Assembly (NCBI RefSeq): GCF_003337375.1 | Contig: NZ_QPJD01000006.1 | Span: 1-45,074, forward strand | Source: Paenibacillus prosopidis | Lineage (GTDB): Bacteria; Bacillota; Bacilli; Paenibacillales; Paenibacillaceae | DNA: 45,074 nucleotides | Direction of reading: 5' to 3' | Shown here: positions 1-7,241 of the stretch, piece after piece | Layout of the letters: every line of letters starts with the position of its first letter | Numbering within the stretch: the stretch's first letter is position 1 | Program-made: the position numbers and the translations under genes | Notes under the pieces: model-generated | The model's database searches: none | What the model saw: the letters and a program-made list of their open reading frames with translations, nothing else | Told to the model about the DNA's origin: nothing

Positions 1-38
1 GCAGCTGACGAATACTAATCGGTCGAGGGCTTATCCTA
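1..38 (+). rRNA. 23S rRNA, 3' end (partial)
   Basis: The first bases match the conserved 3' terminus of Firmicute 23S rRNA (GACGAATACTAATCGGTCGA followed by GGGCTTATCC). Only the last part of the gene lies in the window and the exact 3' end is approximate. No 5S rRNA sequence follows before the first tRNA, which is unusual for a 16S-23S-5S operon. Confidence 0.9.
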
Positions 39-115
39 AAACCGTTTGCCTGGACCCATACATCCGGCAGACAAACAGCTAAAGTTCAGCAGCAACTTCT
101 TTCGTATCCAGTTTT

Positions 116-139
116 CAAGGCGCAATATGCCTTGGTTTT
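116..139 (+). other. hairpin with short T run after 23S rRNA
   Basis: CAAGGC (116-121) pairs with GCCTTG (129-134) around a 7-nt loop and is followed by a G and four T. It could be a weak terminator or an RNA processing hairpin of the rRNA-tRNA transcript. The stem is only 6 bp, so the call is tentative. Confidence 0.35.
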
Positions 140-199
140 CAACCGTGCCTCTTTTGCAGTTGAAGCTCTTGGAGACATTTCAACCCAAAAGTGCAATGT

Positions 200-275
200 T
201 CCCTGATAGCTCAGTTGGTAGAGCACTCGACTGTTAATCGAGTTGTCACAGGTTCGAGTCCTGTTCGGGGAGCCA
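200..275 (+). tRNA. tRNA-Asn(GTT)
   Basis: A complete cloverleaf with a 7-bp acceptor stem (TCCCTGA/TCGGGGA), a GTT anticodon in the loop CTGTTAA and an encoded CCA. It is the first tRNA after the 23S gene. Confidence 0.97.
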
Positions 276-279
276 TTTT

Positions 280-355
280 GCTCTCATAGCTCAGTAGGTA
301 GAGTGCATCCATGGTAAGGATGAGGTCACCGGTTCGATCCCGGTTGAGAGCTCCA
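280..355 (+). tRNA. tRNA-Thr(GGT)
   Basis: Acceptor stem GCTCTCA/TGAGAGC, anticodon GGT in loop ATGGTAA, CCA encoded. It starts 4 nt after tRNA-Asn. Confidence 0.97.
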
Positions 356-394
356 GAATACTTTCAACTGTAAGGAAAACAATAATTTTAGCAT

Positions 395-469
395 GGCCCG
401 TTGGTCAAGGGGTTAAGACACCTCCCTTTCACGGAGGTAACAGGGGTTCGAATCCCCTACGGGTCACCA
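395..469 (+). tRNA. tRNA-Glu(TTC)
   Basis: Acceptor stem GGCCCGT/ACGGGTC, anticodon TTC between CCTCC/GGAGG arms, CCA encoded. Confidence 0.97.
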
Positions 470-477
470 TTAGTTTT

Positions 478-553
478 GGAGGATTAGCTCAGCTGGGAGA
501 GCATCTGCCTTACAAGCAGAGGGTCGGCGGTTCGATCCCGTCATCCTCCACCA
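478..553 (+). tRNA. tRNA-Val(TAC)
   Basis: Starts GGAGGAT and ends ATCCTCC-A-CCA. The anticodon is TAC in the loop CTTACAA. Confidence 0.97.
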
Positions 554-562
554 TATCGCTGC

Positions 563-637
563 TGGGGATTAGCCAAGCGGTAAGGCAACGGACTTTGACT
601 CCGTCATTCTCAGGTTCGATCCCTGAATCCCCAGCCA
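563..637 (+). tRNA. tRNA-Gln(TTG)
   Basis: Acceptor stem TGGGGAT/ATCCCCA, anticodon TTG in loop CTTTGAC, CCA encoded. Confidence 0.97.
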
Positions 638-647
638 TTTATATTAT

Positions 648-723
648 GAGTCATTAGCTCAGTTGGTAGAGCACCTGACTTTTAATCAGGGTGTCGTAGG
701 TTCGAATCCTACATGACTCACCA
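648..723 (+). tRNA. tRNA-Lys(TTT)
   Basis: Acceptor stem GAGTCAT/ATGACTC, anticodon TTT, CCA encoded. Confidence 0.97.
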
Positions 724-745
724 TTTTATTTATTGCTTCACACAT

Positions 746-828
746 GCGCGTATGGCGGAATTGGCAGACGCACCAGACTTAGGATCTGGCGGGCGACCGT
801 GGGGGTTCAAGTCCCTCTACGCGCACCA
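746..828 (+). tRNA. tRNA-Leu(TAG), copy 1
   Basis: Class II tRNA of 83 nt with a variable arm. Acceptor stem GCGCGTA/TACGCGC, anticodon TAG at 780-782, CCA encoded. It is identical to the next tRNA-Leu except for one base pair in the anticodon stem (C774-G788 here). Confidence 0.97.
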
Positions 829-889
829 TACTTCTTTTAGTAAGTATTTATCGCAACACGCATTACCTAGAATTACACGTTTAACCCAC

Positions 890-972
890 GCGCGTATGGC
901 GGAATTGGCAGACGCACTAGACTTAGGATCTAGCGGGCGACCGTGGGGGTTCAAGTCCCTCTACGCGCACCA
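890..972 (+). tRNA. tRNA-Leu(TAG), copy 2
   Basis: An 83-nt duplicate of the preceding tRNA-Leu. The only two differences form one compensated anticodon-stem pair (T918-A932 in place of C-G). The anticodon TAG is at 924-926 and CCA is encoded. It is the last gene of the first tRNA cluster. Confidence 0.97.
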
Positions 973-981
973 TACCATGAG

Positions 982-1008
982 AAAACCCTTGGCGAACAAG
1001 GGTTTTTT
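982..1008 (+). terminator. Rho-independent terminator of first tRNA cluster
   Basis: AAAACCCTTG pairs with CAAGGGTTTT around a GCGAA loop, and a T run follows. It begins about 10 nt after the CCA of the second tRNA-Leu. Confidence 0.9.
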
Positions 1009-1424
1009 GTTGTTTATTTTTCTTTTCCCCTTAAGCACGCCTATTGCACCAAGACATATAATTTATCTCTAATGCGTTAAACATTCGGCATAATATCCAC
1101 TATGAAAGATTAGAGGAAAGTTTTGGTCTTATTGTTTGGTTTTAAACTTATAAAAATCAATTTCCCTCGCAATAACACCTATTTTTACTGCTATCACTTA
1201 TACTCCCATTGCTTATAAGCAATATAACGCCCATAATGTCCGTTCGTGGAATGAATGTAAGCAATGAAATCAATCCGCTTTAAATCGCAACATTAAACCT
1301 TTATTGGATGAAAAGTAAAGTCCCTTATTATTTAAGGCGTGGAAGGAATCGCATTCATCATTCGAGGGGATTGATTTTCTTACAAAGGACGACAATTGGC
1401 AGCAAGATGTCAGCAGATAAATGT
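1009..1424. other. intergenic gap without a recognised gene
   Basis: An AT-rich stretch between the tRNA terminator and the promoter of the WYL regulator. I see no protein-coding pattern, RNA gene or repeat in it. Confidence 0.6.
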
Positions 1425-1430
1425 TATAAT
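1396..1430 (+). promoter_or_regulatory. extended -10 promoter for the WYL regulator
   Basis: TATAAT at 1425-1430 is preceded by TGT (1422-1424), forming an extended -10 element. TTGGCA at 1396-1401 is too far upstream (23-nt spacer) to be a normal -35. The element lies about 35 nt upstream of the gene start. Confidence 0.55.
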
Positions 1431-1464
1431 GAAAAAAAGTGAAATGACTTGGAGGTAGTGATTG

Positions 1465-2385
1465 TTGAAGCTGGACCGACTTCTTTCCATTACGATGGCT
1501 TTATTGAATACTAAGAGGGTAGGCGCCGCCGAATTGGCTGAGCGGTTCGAGGTATCTTTGCGCACGATATACAGGGATATGGAGTCAATCAACCAAGCTG
1601 GTATTCCAATTGCTTCATTTGCAGGGCAGGACGGCGGATACGAAATAATGGAGGGCTATCGATTGGAAAGGCAGAGTCTGTCTCTTGATGATTTTGCATC
1701 CATTTATTCAGCTCTCCGGGGAATTCAATCGGCCGCTGATAATCAGGATGTCGCAGGGCTGCTCGACCGTATAGGCGCCTTAATACCGGCAAAGTCAGAT
1801 CAAAAAGCTGCTCTAAGCATGGACCTGCAATGGTTATCGACACCCGCGGAGAAAGAAAAGATCCGATTGCTGCACGCAACCATCAAGGAGAATCGCTTAT
1901 TATCGTTCGAATATATGGATTTTCACGGGCAAGAGACGAGAAGAACAATCGAGCCGATGGCTATATACATAAAGGGTTATGCTTGGTATGTATGGGGTTA
2001 TTGTTTGACACGATTGGATTTGCGTGTGTTCCGATTATCAAGGATAAATCATCTTCAGCAACTACAAGAGACGTTTATCCGCCGTAATATGGAGCTCGAG
2101 GATTCTCCGAACAAATGGGTACAGCAGGACGCAGAGCCGCAGGTAGAGACTGTGCTGCGCTTTAAAGCTTCCATGAAAACAAGAGTAAGGGATGTATTCG
2201 ATCCTAGTCAAATCGAAGTCGAGGAAGACGGTTCGATGAAGGTAACCGCCCGCTACTTCACGAAGGAAGCTGTCTTGAAGCAGGTGCTCAGCTACGGTAC
2301 GGAAGTGAAGCTTATCGAACCGCAGGAGATGGTCTTCCAATTGCGAAATCATCTTGCGGCTATCTCGAGATTGTATGATGAATAA
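1465..2385 (+). CDS. YafY/DeoR-like HTH plus WYL-domain transcriptional regulator
   Basis: A DNA-binding regulator of about 306 residues. The N-terminal 60 residues form a winged HTH (VGAAELAERFEVSLRTIYRD); the C-terminal half is a WYL-type ligand-sensing domain around FEYMDFHGQETRRTIEPMAI and WYVWGYCLTR. The WYL family generally senses nucleotides, DNA ends or small effectors; the target here is unknown. A TTG at 1465 is preferred over the TTG at 1462, because GGAGGT (1451-1456) then sits 8 nt upstream and the protein starts MKLDRL as relatives do. It is a single gene between two tRNA clusters, with its own promoter and no clear terminator. Its position next to the Fur-boxed ATPase does not by itself show a functional link. 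Confidence 0.9.
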   Translation: MKLDRLLSITMALLNTKRVGAAELAERFEVSLRTIYRDMESINQAGIPIASFAGQDGGYEIMEGYRLERQSLSLDDFASIYSALRGIQSAADNQDVAGLLDRIGALIPAKSDQKAALSMDLQWLSTPAEKEKIRLLHATIKENRLLSFEYMDFHGQETRRTIEPMAIYIKGYAWYVWGYCLTRLDLRVFRLSRINHLQQLQETFIRRNMELEDSPNKWVQQDAEPQVETVLRFKASMKTRVRDVFDPSQIEVEEDGSMKVTARYFTKEAVLKQVLSYGTEVKLIEPQEMVFQLRNHLAAISRLYDE

Positions 2386-2453
2386 CTCAGTTAGTAAGTG
2401 CAGATTGAGAGCATTTAGGCCCAATTCCGCGGTTGGATGCAGTTATATAGCCG

Positions 2454-2482
2454 TTGACATTTTTTATGAGAACGATTATCAT
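2454..2482 (+). promoter_or_regulatory. SigA-type promoter of the ABC ATPase gene
   Basis: TTGACA (2454-2459) and TATCAT (2477-2482) are separated by exactly 17 nt. The -10 overlaps the first Fur-like box, so an iron-bound repressor would occlude it. Confidence 0.8.
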
Positions 2483-2508
2483 TAAAACGGTATTGATAAC
2501 GGTTCTCA
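2467..2508. promoter_or_regulatory. tandem Fur boxes forming a 42-bp inverted repeat
   Basis: Two 7-1-7 Fur-like sites are visible. TGAGAACGATTATCA (2467-2481) and TGATAACGGTTCTCA (2494-2508) differ from the TGATAAT-N-ATTATCA consensus at two and three of 14 informative positions. The two are also near-perfect reverse complements of each other (13 of 15 bases). The site overlaps the -10 and the likely transcription start, which predicts iron repression of the downstream gene. Confidence 0.75.
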
Positions 2509-2589
2509 ATTTTCTGGTCTATAGACATATTGGTTATATAAATATAGAAGGTGACTGCTATCAGTTAGCGGAAGGAGCGTGCATGTCAA

Positions 2590-3447
2590 ATGATTCGTTT
2601 AACGACTTCGAACCTCGATATTGCTTATAATGATCGTCTAATCGTCCAAAACTTAAACATTGCTATACCTCAAGGTAAAATTACGGCACTCGTAGGAGCG
2701 AACGGCTCCGGTAAATCGACGATTTTGAAGACAATGGCTCGGATTATGAACCCATCGAAGGGCAACGTACTTCTGGACGGGAAATCCATTCACAAGCAGT
2801 CGACGAAGGAAGTGGGAAAGCAGCTGGCGATTTTGCCGCAAAATCCAACCGCACCAGACGGGCTAACGGTTGCTGAGCTTGTGTCCTATGGACGGTTTCC
2901 TTACCTAAAGGGCTTCGGTTCTATGAGCAAGGAAGACCGCAGCATCGTGCAGTGGGCAGTAGAAGCTACAGGCATGGCTGATTTCGCAGAGCGTCCTGTT
3001 GACCAGTTGTCAGGCGGACAACGTCAACGGGCATGGATTGCGATGGCGCTGGCTCAAGAGACTGACATTTTGTTTCTTGACGAGCCAACGACGTTTCTCG
3101 ATATGGCCCATCAGCTAGAAGTTCTTCATTTACTGCAAAAGCTGAACGAAAGCAATAATCGTACCGTTGTCATGGTTGTACACGATTTAAATCATGCTTC
3201 GCGATACGCGCATCACATGATAGCCATAAAGAAGGGCGATGTAGTCGGCGAAGGCTCCCCTGTGGAAGTGATTACACCTGATATTATGCGCGAAGTGTTT
3301 AATATCGAAGCAGACATCGTGCAGGATCCGCGCACGGGTGTACCGCTTTGTCTGCCTTTCGCGCTCGCTGGCCAGCCGGCAGCAGATAAAGCAGCGCTGA
3401 ACAGCCGTCAGATGCAAGAAGAGGCTTTGACAGCAGCAGGCGCTTAA
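2590..3447 (+). CDS. iron-siderophore ABC transporter ATP-binding protein (FecE/FhuC-type)
   Basis: A cytoplasmic ATPase of 285 residues that would power ferric-siderophore uptake. Walker A is GANGSGKST (about residues 37-45), the Q-loop region LAILPQNPTAPDGLTVAELV follows, the signature is LSGGQRQRAWIAMAL and Walker B is ILFLDEPTTFLD, with the switch His in VVHDLNH. Length and motif spacing are normal for the FecE/FhuC family. The ATG at 2590 has AAGGAG (2572-2577) 12 nt upstream, a slightly long spacing. No permease or binding-protein gene is adjacent, so it probably serves transporters encoded elsewhere, as B. subtilis YusV does (inference). Regulation by Fur is suggested by the two boxes at its promoter. 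The last 25 residues are a low-complexity Ala/Gln-rich tail. Confidence 0.92.
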   Translation: MIRLTTSNLDIAYNDRLIVQNLNIAIPQGKITALVGANGSGKSTILKTMARIMNPSKGNVLLDGKSIHKQSTKEVGKQLAILPQNPTAPDGLTVAELVSYGRFPYLKGFGSMSKEDRSIVQWAVEATGMADFAERPVDQLSGGQRQRAWIAMALAQETDILFLDEPTTFLDMAHQLEVLHLLQKLNESNNRTVVMVVHDLNHASRYAHHMIAIKKGDVVGEGSPVEVITPDIMREVFNIEADIVQDPRTGVPLCLPFALAGQPAADKAALNSRQMQEEALTAAGA

Positions 3448-3582
3448 CCTCACTAATTATTAATGGTAGCAATTGATGCAGTTTTAAAATGAGATTAACT
3501 TAATAAATAATGAGCTATCGCCCCTACAGACAACCGTTTTTAAGGCATTAAAAAATAATTTAATATTTTTTTCGAAAAACAG

Positions 3583-3611
3583 TTGCATTTTGTTTTCAGG
3601 GATGATATATT
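3583..3611 (+). promoter_or_regulatory. promoter of second tRNA cluster
   Basis: TTGCAT (3583-3588) and TATATT (3606-3611) are separated by 17 nt and lie about 50 nt upstream of tRNA-Gly. The second tRNA group therefore appears independent of the rRNA operon. Confidence 0.7.
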
Positions 3612-3663
3612 ATTACTTGTCGCCGCAATGATAAACATCACGAACGGCTGATGAAAGTAACGT

Positions 3664-3738
3664 GCGGAAGTGGCTCAGCGGTAGAGCATCGCCTTGCCAA
3701 GGCGAGGGTCGCGGGTTCGATTCCCGTCTTCCGCTCCA
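3664..3738 (+). tRNA. tRNA-Gly(GCC)
   Basis: Acceptor stem GCGGAAG/CTTCCGC, anticodon GCC in loop TTGCCAA, CCA encoded. Confidence 0.97.
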
Positions 3739-3744
3739 TAATGT

Positions 3745-3821
3745 GTGCCCTTAGCTCAGCTGGATAGAGCGTTTGACTACGAATCAAAAGGTCAGGAGTT
3801 CGAATCTCTTAGGGCACGCCA
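3745..3821 (+). tRNA. tRNA-Arg(ACG)
   Basis: Acceptor stem GTGCCCT/AGGGCAC, anticodon ACG (read as ICG after deamination) in loop CTACGAA, CCA encoded. Confidence 0.97.
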
Positions 3822-3855
3822 TTATTGCTTTAGTTATCGCACTTTATTTACTCCT

Positions 3856-3932
3856 CGGGACGTAGCTCAGCTTGGTAGAGCACCTGGTTTGGGACCAGGG
3901 GGTCGCATGTTCAAATCGTGTCGTCCCGACCA
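3856..3932 (+). tRNA. tRNA-Pro(TGG)
   Basis: Acceptor stem CGGGACG/CGTCCCG, anticodon TGG, CCA encoded. Confidence 0.97.
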
Positions 3933-3944
3933 CTTATATTTTTT

Positions 3945-4018
3945 GCGGGTGTAGTTCAATGGTAGAACTTTAGCCTTCCAAGCTAATAGCGTGGGTTCGA
4001 TTCCCATCACCCGCTCCA
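3945..4018 (+). tRNA. tRNA-Gly(TCC)
   Basis: Acceptor stem GCGGGTG/CACCCGC, anticodon TCC in the loop CTTCCAA, CCA encoded. A second glycine isoacceptor in the same cluster. Confidence 0.97.
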
Positions 4019-4031
4019 TAACGTAATCGAC

Positions 4032-4058
4032 AAGACCTTGATACTCAGGGTCTTTTTT
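4032..4058 (+). terminator. terminator of second tRNA cluster
   Basis: AAGACCTTGA (4032-4041) pairs with TCAGGGTCTT (4045-4054) over 10 bp with a 3-nt loop, followed by a T run. Confidence 0.9.
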
Positions 4059-4126
4059 GTTGTATGTTTGATGCTCTATGACGGAAACAATAACGCTGAC
4101 AAAGTGAATATCGAAAGGATCGGGGC

Positions 4127-4155
4127 TTCAACCCTGTTGCATTTTGTAGTATGAT
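4127..4155 (+). promoter_or_regulatory. possible ppc promoter
   Basis: TATGAT (4150-4155) is a good -10 with a weak -35 (TTCAAC, 4127-4132) at 17 nt. It lies about 100 nt upstream of ppc. The weak -35 makes this tentative. Confidence 0.45.
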
Positions 4156-4253
4156 GGTAGAAGTGAAAAAAACGTTAACAGCTCATGCTCTTACTAACTA
4201 AGATCATGCTTACGAGGTAAGTTTGCATTCGCAAGCTTTTGAGGAGGAACAGT

Positions 4254-7058
4254 ATGTCGGATCAATCTGCATCGACTTTGACGACAAATCGTCCGCAAGC
4301 AAACAATTTGCTGCGGCGGGATGTCCGCTTTCTAGGAAACATTCTCGGCGAAGTACTCGTACATCAAGGCGGCCGTGAGCTGCTCGATATTGTTGAACAA
4401 ATCCGCGAGCAAAGCAAAGCGCTCCGCGCTGAATTTGTACCGGAGCTATTTGAACAATTCAAATTAACCGTATCAACTCTAAGCCCGGAAATTCGTCACC
4501 AAGTGATACGGGCATTCGCCATTTATTTTCAGCTTGTCAATATTGCCGAGCAAAATCACCGGATTAGACGGAAACGCGATTATGAGGTTTCGGCCGGCGA
4601 AGCGGTACAGCGTGGCTCCATCGAAAATGCGGTTCAAGATTTAAAGGAACGCGGCATCGAAATCGGCGACGTGCAGGATATTTTGAGCAACATCTCACTT
4701 GAGCTTGTTATGACCGCGCACCCGACGGAAGCAACACGCCGTGCGGTGCTTGATATTCATAAACGTATTGCGGAAGATGTTATGGAGTTGGACAACCCGA
4801 CGCTTACGTACCGCGAGCGTGAGAAGCTGCGTGAGAAGCTCATGAATGAGGTTCTTATTTTGTGGCAAACGGACGAGCTTCGCGATCGCAAACCTACGGT
4901 TATCGACGAAGTACGGAACGGACTGTACTATTTTGATGAAACGTTGTTCGAGGTGCTGCCAAGCGTATATGAAGAGCTTGAGCGCTGCCTGAGCAAATAT
5001 TACCCGGATGAGAAGTGGCATGTGCCAGACTACTTGCGCTTCGGCTCCTGGATCGGCGGCGATCGCGACGGCAATCCGTCCGTAACGTCGAAAGTAACAT
5101 GGGAGACGCTTACGCTGCATCGGCAGCTTGCGATTCAGAAGTATGAGGAAAAGCTTAACGAGCTAATGGGATTGCTCAGCTTCAGCACGAACCTTGTTGA
5201 GGTATCGAAGGAGCTGGCGGAGTCGATTCAATCGGATCGTGAGCACGTAGAACTGAAATGTGTCGACTTGTGGAGAAATGCGAAGGAGCCTTACCGCATT
5301 AAGCTTGGTTTCATGCTGGAGAAGCTGGCGAATACCCGTGATGAGACGCTCAAGGGCTCGTCTATGCGCTATAACCATCCGAACGAGCTGCGTGAGGATT
5401 TACTCGTCATTGACCGCAGTTTGCGTCATCACTATGCCGATTACGTGGCGGATACGAATGTAGCGAAGTTTATACGACAAGTCGAACTGTTCGGCTTCCA
5501 CCTCATGGCATTAGACGTACGTCAGCACAGCCAAGAGCATGAAAATGCAATGGCTGAAATTTTAGCGAAAATGAACGTCGTTGCAGACTACGCTTCCCTC
5601 TCCGAGGACGAGAAGACTGATCTGCTTCACCGTTTGCTGAAGGATCCCCGCCCGCTTACGTCGGGTCATTTGGATTATACAGATTCAACGCGCGAGTGCC
5701 TGAATGTATACCATACGATTTACCGCGCTCAGCAAGAGTTTGGCGTGAACTGTATTTCCAGTTATCTGATCAGTATGACTCAAGCGGCAAGCGATATGCT
5801 TGAGGTTATGGTATTCGCGAAGGAAGTCGGCTTGTTCCGTCAGGAGTCGGATGGTACGGTGCGTTGCACGCTGCAGTCGGTACCTCTGTTTGAGACGATT
5901 GATGATCTTCATGCGGCCCCAGCCATTATGAAGGAGCTCTTCGAGCTTCCGATCTACCGCAAAGCGGTTGAGGCCAGAGGCAACCTTCACGAGATTATGC
6001 TCGGCTATTCTGACAGTAATAAAGATGGCGGAGTCGTTACGGCTAACTGGGAGCTTCGCGTGGCGCTGAACGAAATTACAGCTGCCGGCAAAGCATATGA
6101 TGTAAAGCTGAAGTTTTTCCACGGTCGCGGCGGAGCGCTTGGCCGCGGCGGAATGCCGCTTAACCGCAGTATTTTGGCGCAACCTCCGCACACGATTGGC
6201 GGTGGAATTAAAATAACGGAGCAGGGCGAAGTGCTTTCCTCGCGCTATTCAATGCAAGGTATAGCCTACCGCAGCTTGGAACAAGCGACATGGGCACTCA
6301 TTACAGCCGCACGTCTGGCGAAATATCCGGAGCAGGCGCTCCAGGCTGAAGCGGAATGGGATGAGATTGCACGTTCCATTTCCGAGACGGCGCTTGAGAA
6401 GTATCAGGATCTTATTTTCCGCGATCCGGATTTCTTGACTTACTTCAAAGAATCAACACCGCTGCCTGAGGTGGGTGAGCTGAACATCGGTTCCCGTCCG
6501 TCGAAGCGGAAGAACAGCGACCGCTTTGAAGATTTGCGTGCGATTCCTTGGGTATTCGCATGGACACAAAGCCGCTACTTGCTACCGGCATGGTATGCGG
6601 CAGGCACGGCGCTTAAGCAATACGTGGGCGAAGACGAAGGTAAAATGGAGACGCTCAGAACGATGTACGAGAAATTCCCGTTCTTCCGTTCGCTCATCGA
6701 CAACCTGCAAATGGCTTTGGCGAAGGCAGATCTGCTAATTGCGAAGGAATATGCGGACATGATAAAGGACAAAACGATCCGCGACCGCATTTTCGAGCAA
6801 ATCGAACAAGAATATAAGTTAACGTCCGAGCTCATACTGAGCATTACCGGTCAGGCTGAGATTTTGGATAATGTTCCAGTCATCCAAGAATCGATCCGTT
6901 TGCGTAATCCGTACGTCGATCCGCTCAGCTACATGCAAGTGCAGCTGCTGACCGAGCTTCGCGCATTGCGTGACAACGATGAGGATGATCCGGAGTTGCT
7001 CCGCGAGGTGCTTCTAACGATTAACGGCATTGCAGCGGGTCTGCGGAATACAGGTTAA
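4254..7058 (+). CDS. ppc: phosphoenolpyruvate carboxylase
   Basis: Carboxylates PEP with bicarbonate to oxaloacetate, an anaplerotic step feeding the TCA cycle and aspartate-family amino acids. The protein has 934 residues, a full-length bacterial PEPC. Visible signatures are the catalytic His region VMTAHPTEATRR (His about residue 156), the GGDRDGNP motif, GYSDSNKDGG, the glycine-rich FHGRGGALGRGG loop that closes over PEP, and the C-terminal RNPYVDPLSYMQ with a terminal GLRNTG, as in family members. An in-frame TTG at 4239 precedes the ATG at 4254, but the ATG is chosen because GAGGAGG (4241-4247) lies 6 nt before it and the TTG would sit ahead of that RBS. The gene is monocistronic, followed by a strong terminator. 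No frameshift or missing motif is seen. Confidence 0.97.
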   Translation: MSDQSASTLTTNRPQANNLLRRDVRFLGNILGEVLVHQGGRELLDIVEQIREQSKALRAEFVPELFEQFKLTVSTLSPEIRHQVIRAFAIYFQLVNIAEQNHRIRRKRDYEVSAGEAVQRGSIENAVQDLKERGIEIGDVQDILSNISLELVMTAHPTEATRRAVLDIHKRIAEDVMELDNPTLTYREREKLREKLMNEVLILWQTDELRDRKPTVIDEVRNGLYYFDETLFEVLPSVYEELERCLSKYYPDEKWHVPDYLRFGSWIGGDRDGNPSVTSKVTWETLTLHRQLAIQKYEEKLNELMGLLSFSTNLVEVSKELAESIQSDREHVELKCVDLWRNAKEPYRIKLGFMLEKLANTRDETLKGSSMRYNHPNELREDLLVIDRSLRHHYADYVADTNVAKFIRQVELFGFHLMALDVRQHSQEHENAMAEILAKMNVVADYASLSEDEKTDLLHRLLKDPRPLTSGHLDYTDSTRECLNVYHTIYRAQQEFGVNCISSYLISMTQAASDMLEVMVFAKEVGLFRQESDGTVRCTLQSVPLFETIDDLHAAPAIMKELFELPIYRKAVEARGNLHEIMLGYSDSNKDGGVVTANWELRVALNEITAAGKAYDVKLKFFHGRGGALGRGGMPLNRSILAQPPHTIGGGIKITEQGEVLSSRYSMQGIAYRSLEQATWALITAARLAKYPEQALQAEAEWDEIARSISETALEKYQDLIFRDPDFLTYFKESTPLPEVGELNIGSRPSKRKNSDRFEDLRAIPWVFAWTQSRYLLPAWYAAGTALKQYVGEDEGKMETLRTMYEKFPFFRSLIDNLQMALAKADLLIAKEYADMIKDKTIRDRIFEQIEQEYKLTSELILSITGQAEILDNVPVIQESIRLRNPYVDPLSYMQVQLLTELRALRDNDEDDPELLREVLLTINGIAAGLRNTG

Positions 7059-7094
7059 TAACAATAAGCTGCCGGTAGGCAGCTATGTCAATAG

Positions 7095-7135
7095 AAATGC
7101 CAGTCATGGTGATTATACCGTGGCTGGCATTTTTC
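7095..7135 (+). terminator. ppc terminator
   Basis: A 15-bp stem (AAATGCCAGTCATGG with CCGTGGCTGGCATTT, three G-T pairs) with an 8-nt loop, ending in a T run. Confidence 0.92.
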
Positions 7136-7170
7136 TTATGTTCATTTTAAATCCGCTTAAGTTTTGTTTA

Positions 7171-7196
7171 AGGTACATCCTGCATGATAGGTACAT
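7171..7196 (+). promoter_or_regulatory. direct repeat AGGTACAT upstream of the HtrA-type gene
   Basis: AGGTACAT occurs at 7171-7178 and 7189-7196, 18 bp apart start to start, 46 nt before the gene. Tandem direct repeats are common binding sites for OmpR-type response regulators. HtrA genes are often under such control (CssRS in Bacillus), but the regulator here is not identified. Confidence 0.4.
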
Positions 7197-7241
7197 GAGA
7201 AACAGACACCGCATGATACCACAATTGAAAGGATGATTGAA

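Noticed and set aside
38..199. Possible 5S rRNA gene after 23S
   Set aside because: None of the conserved 5S segments can be found in this stretch.
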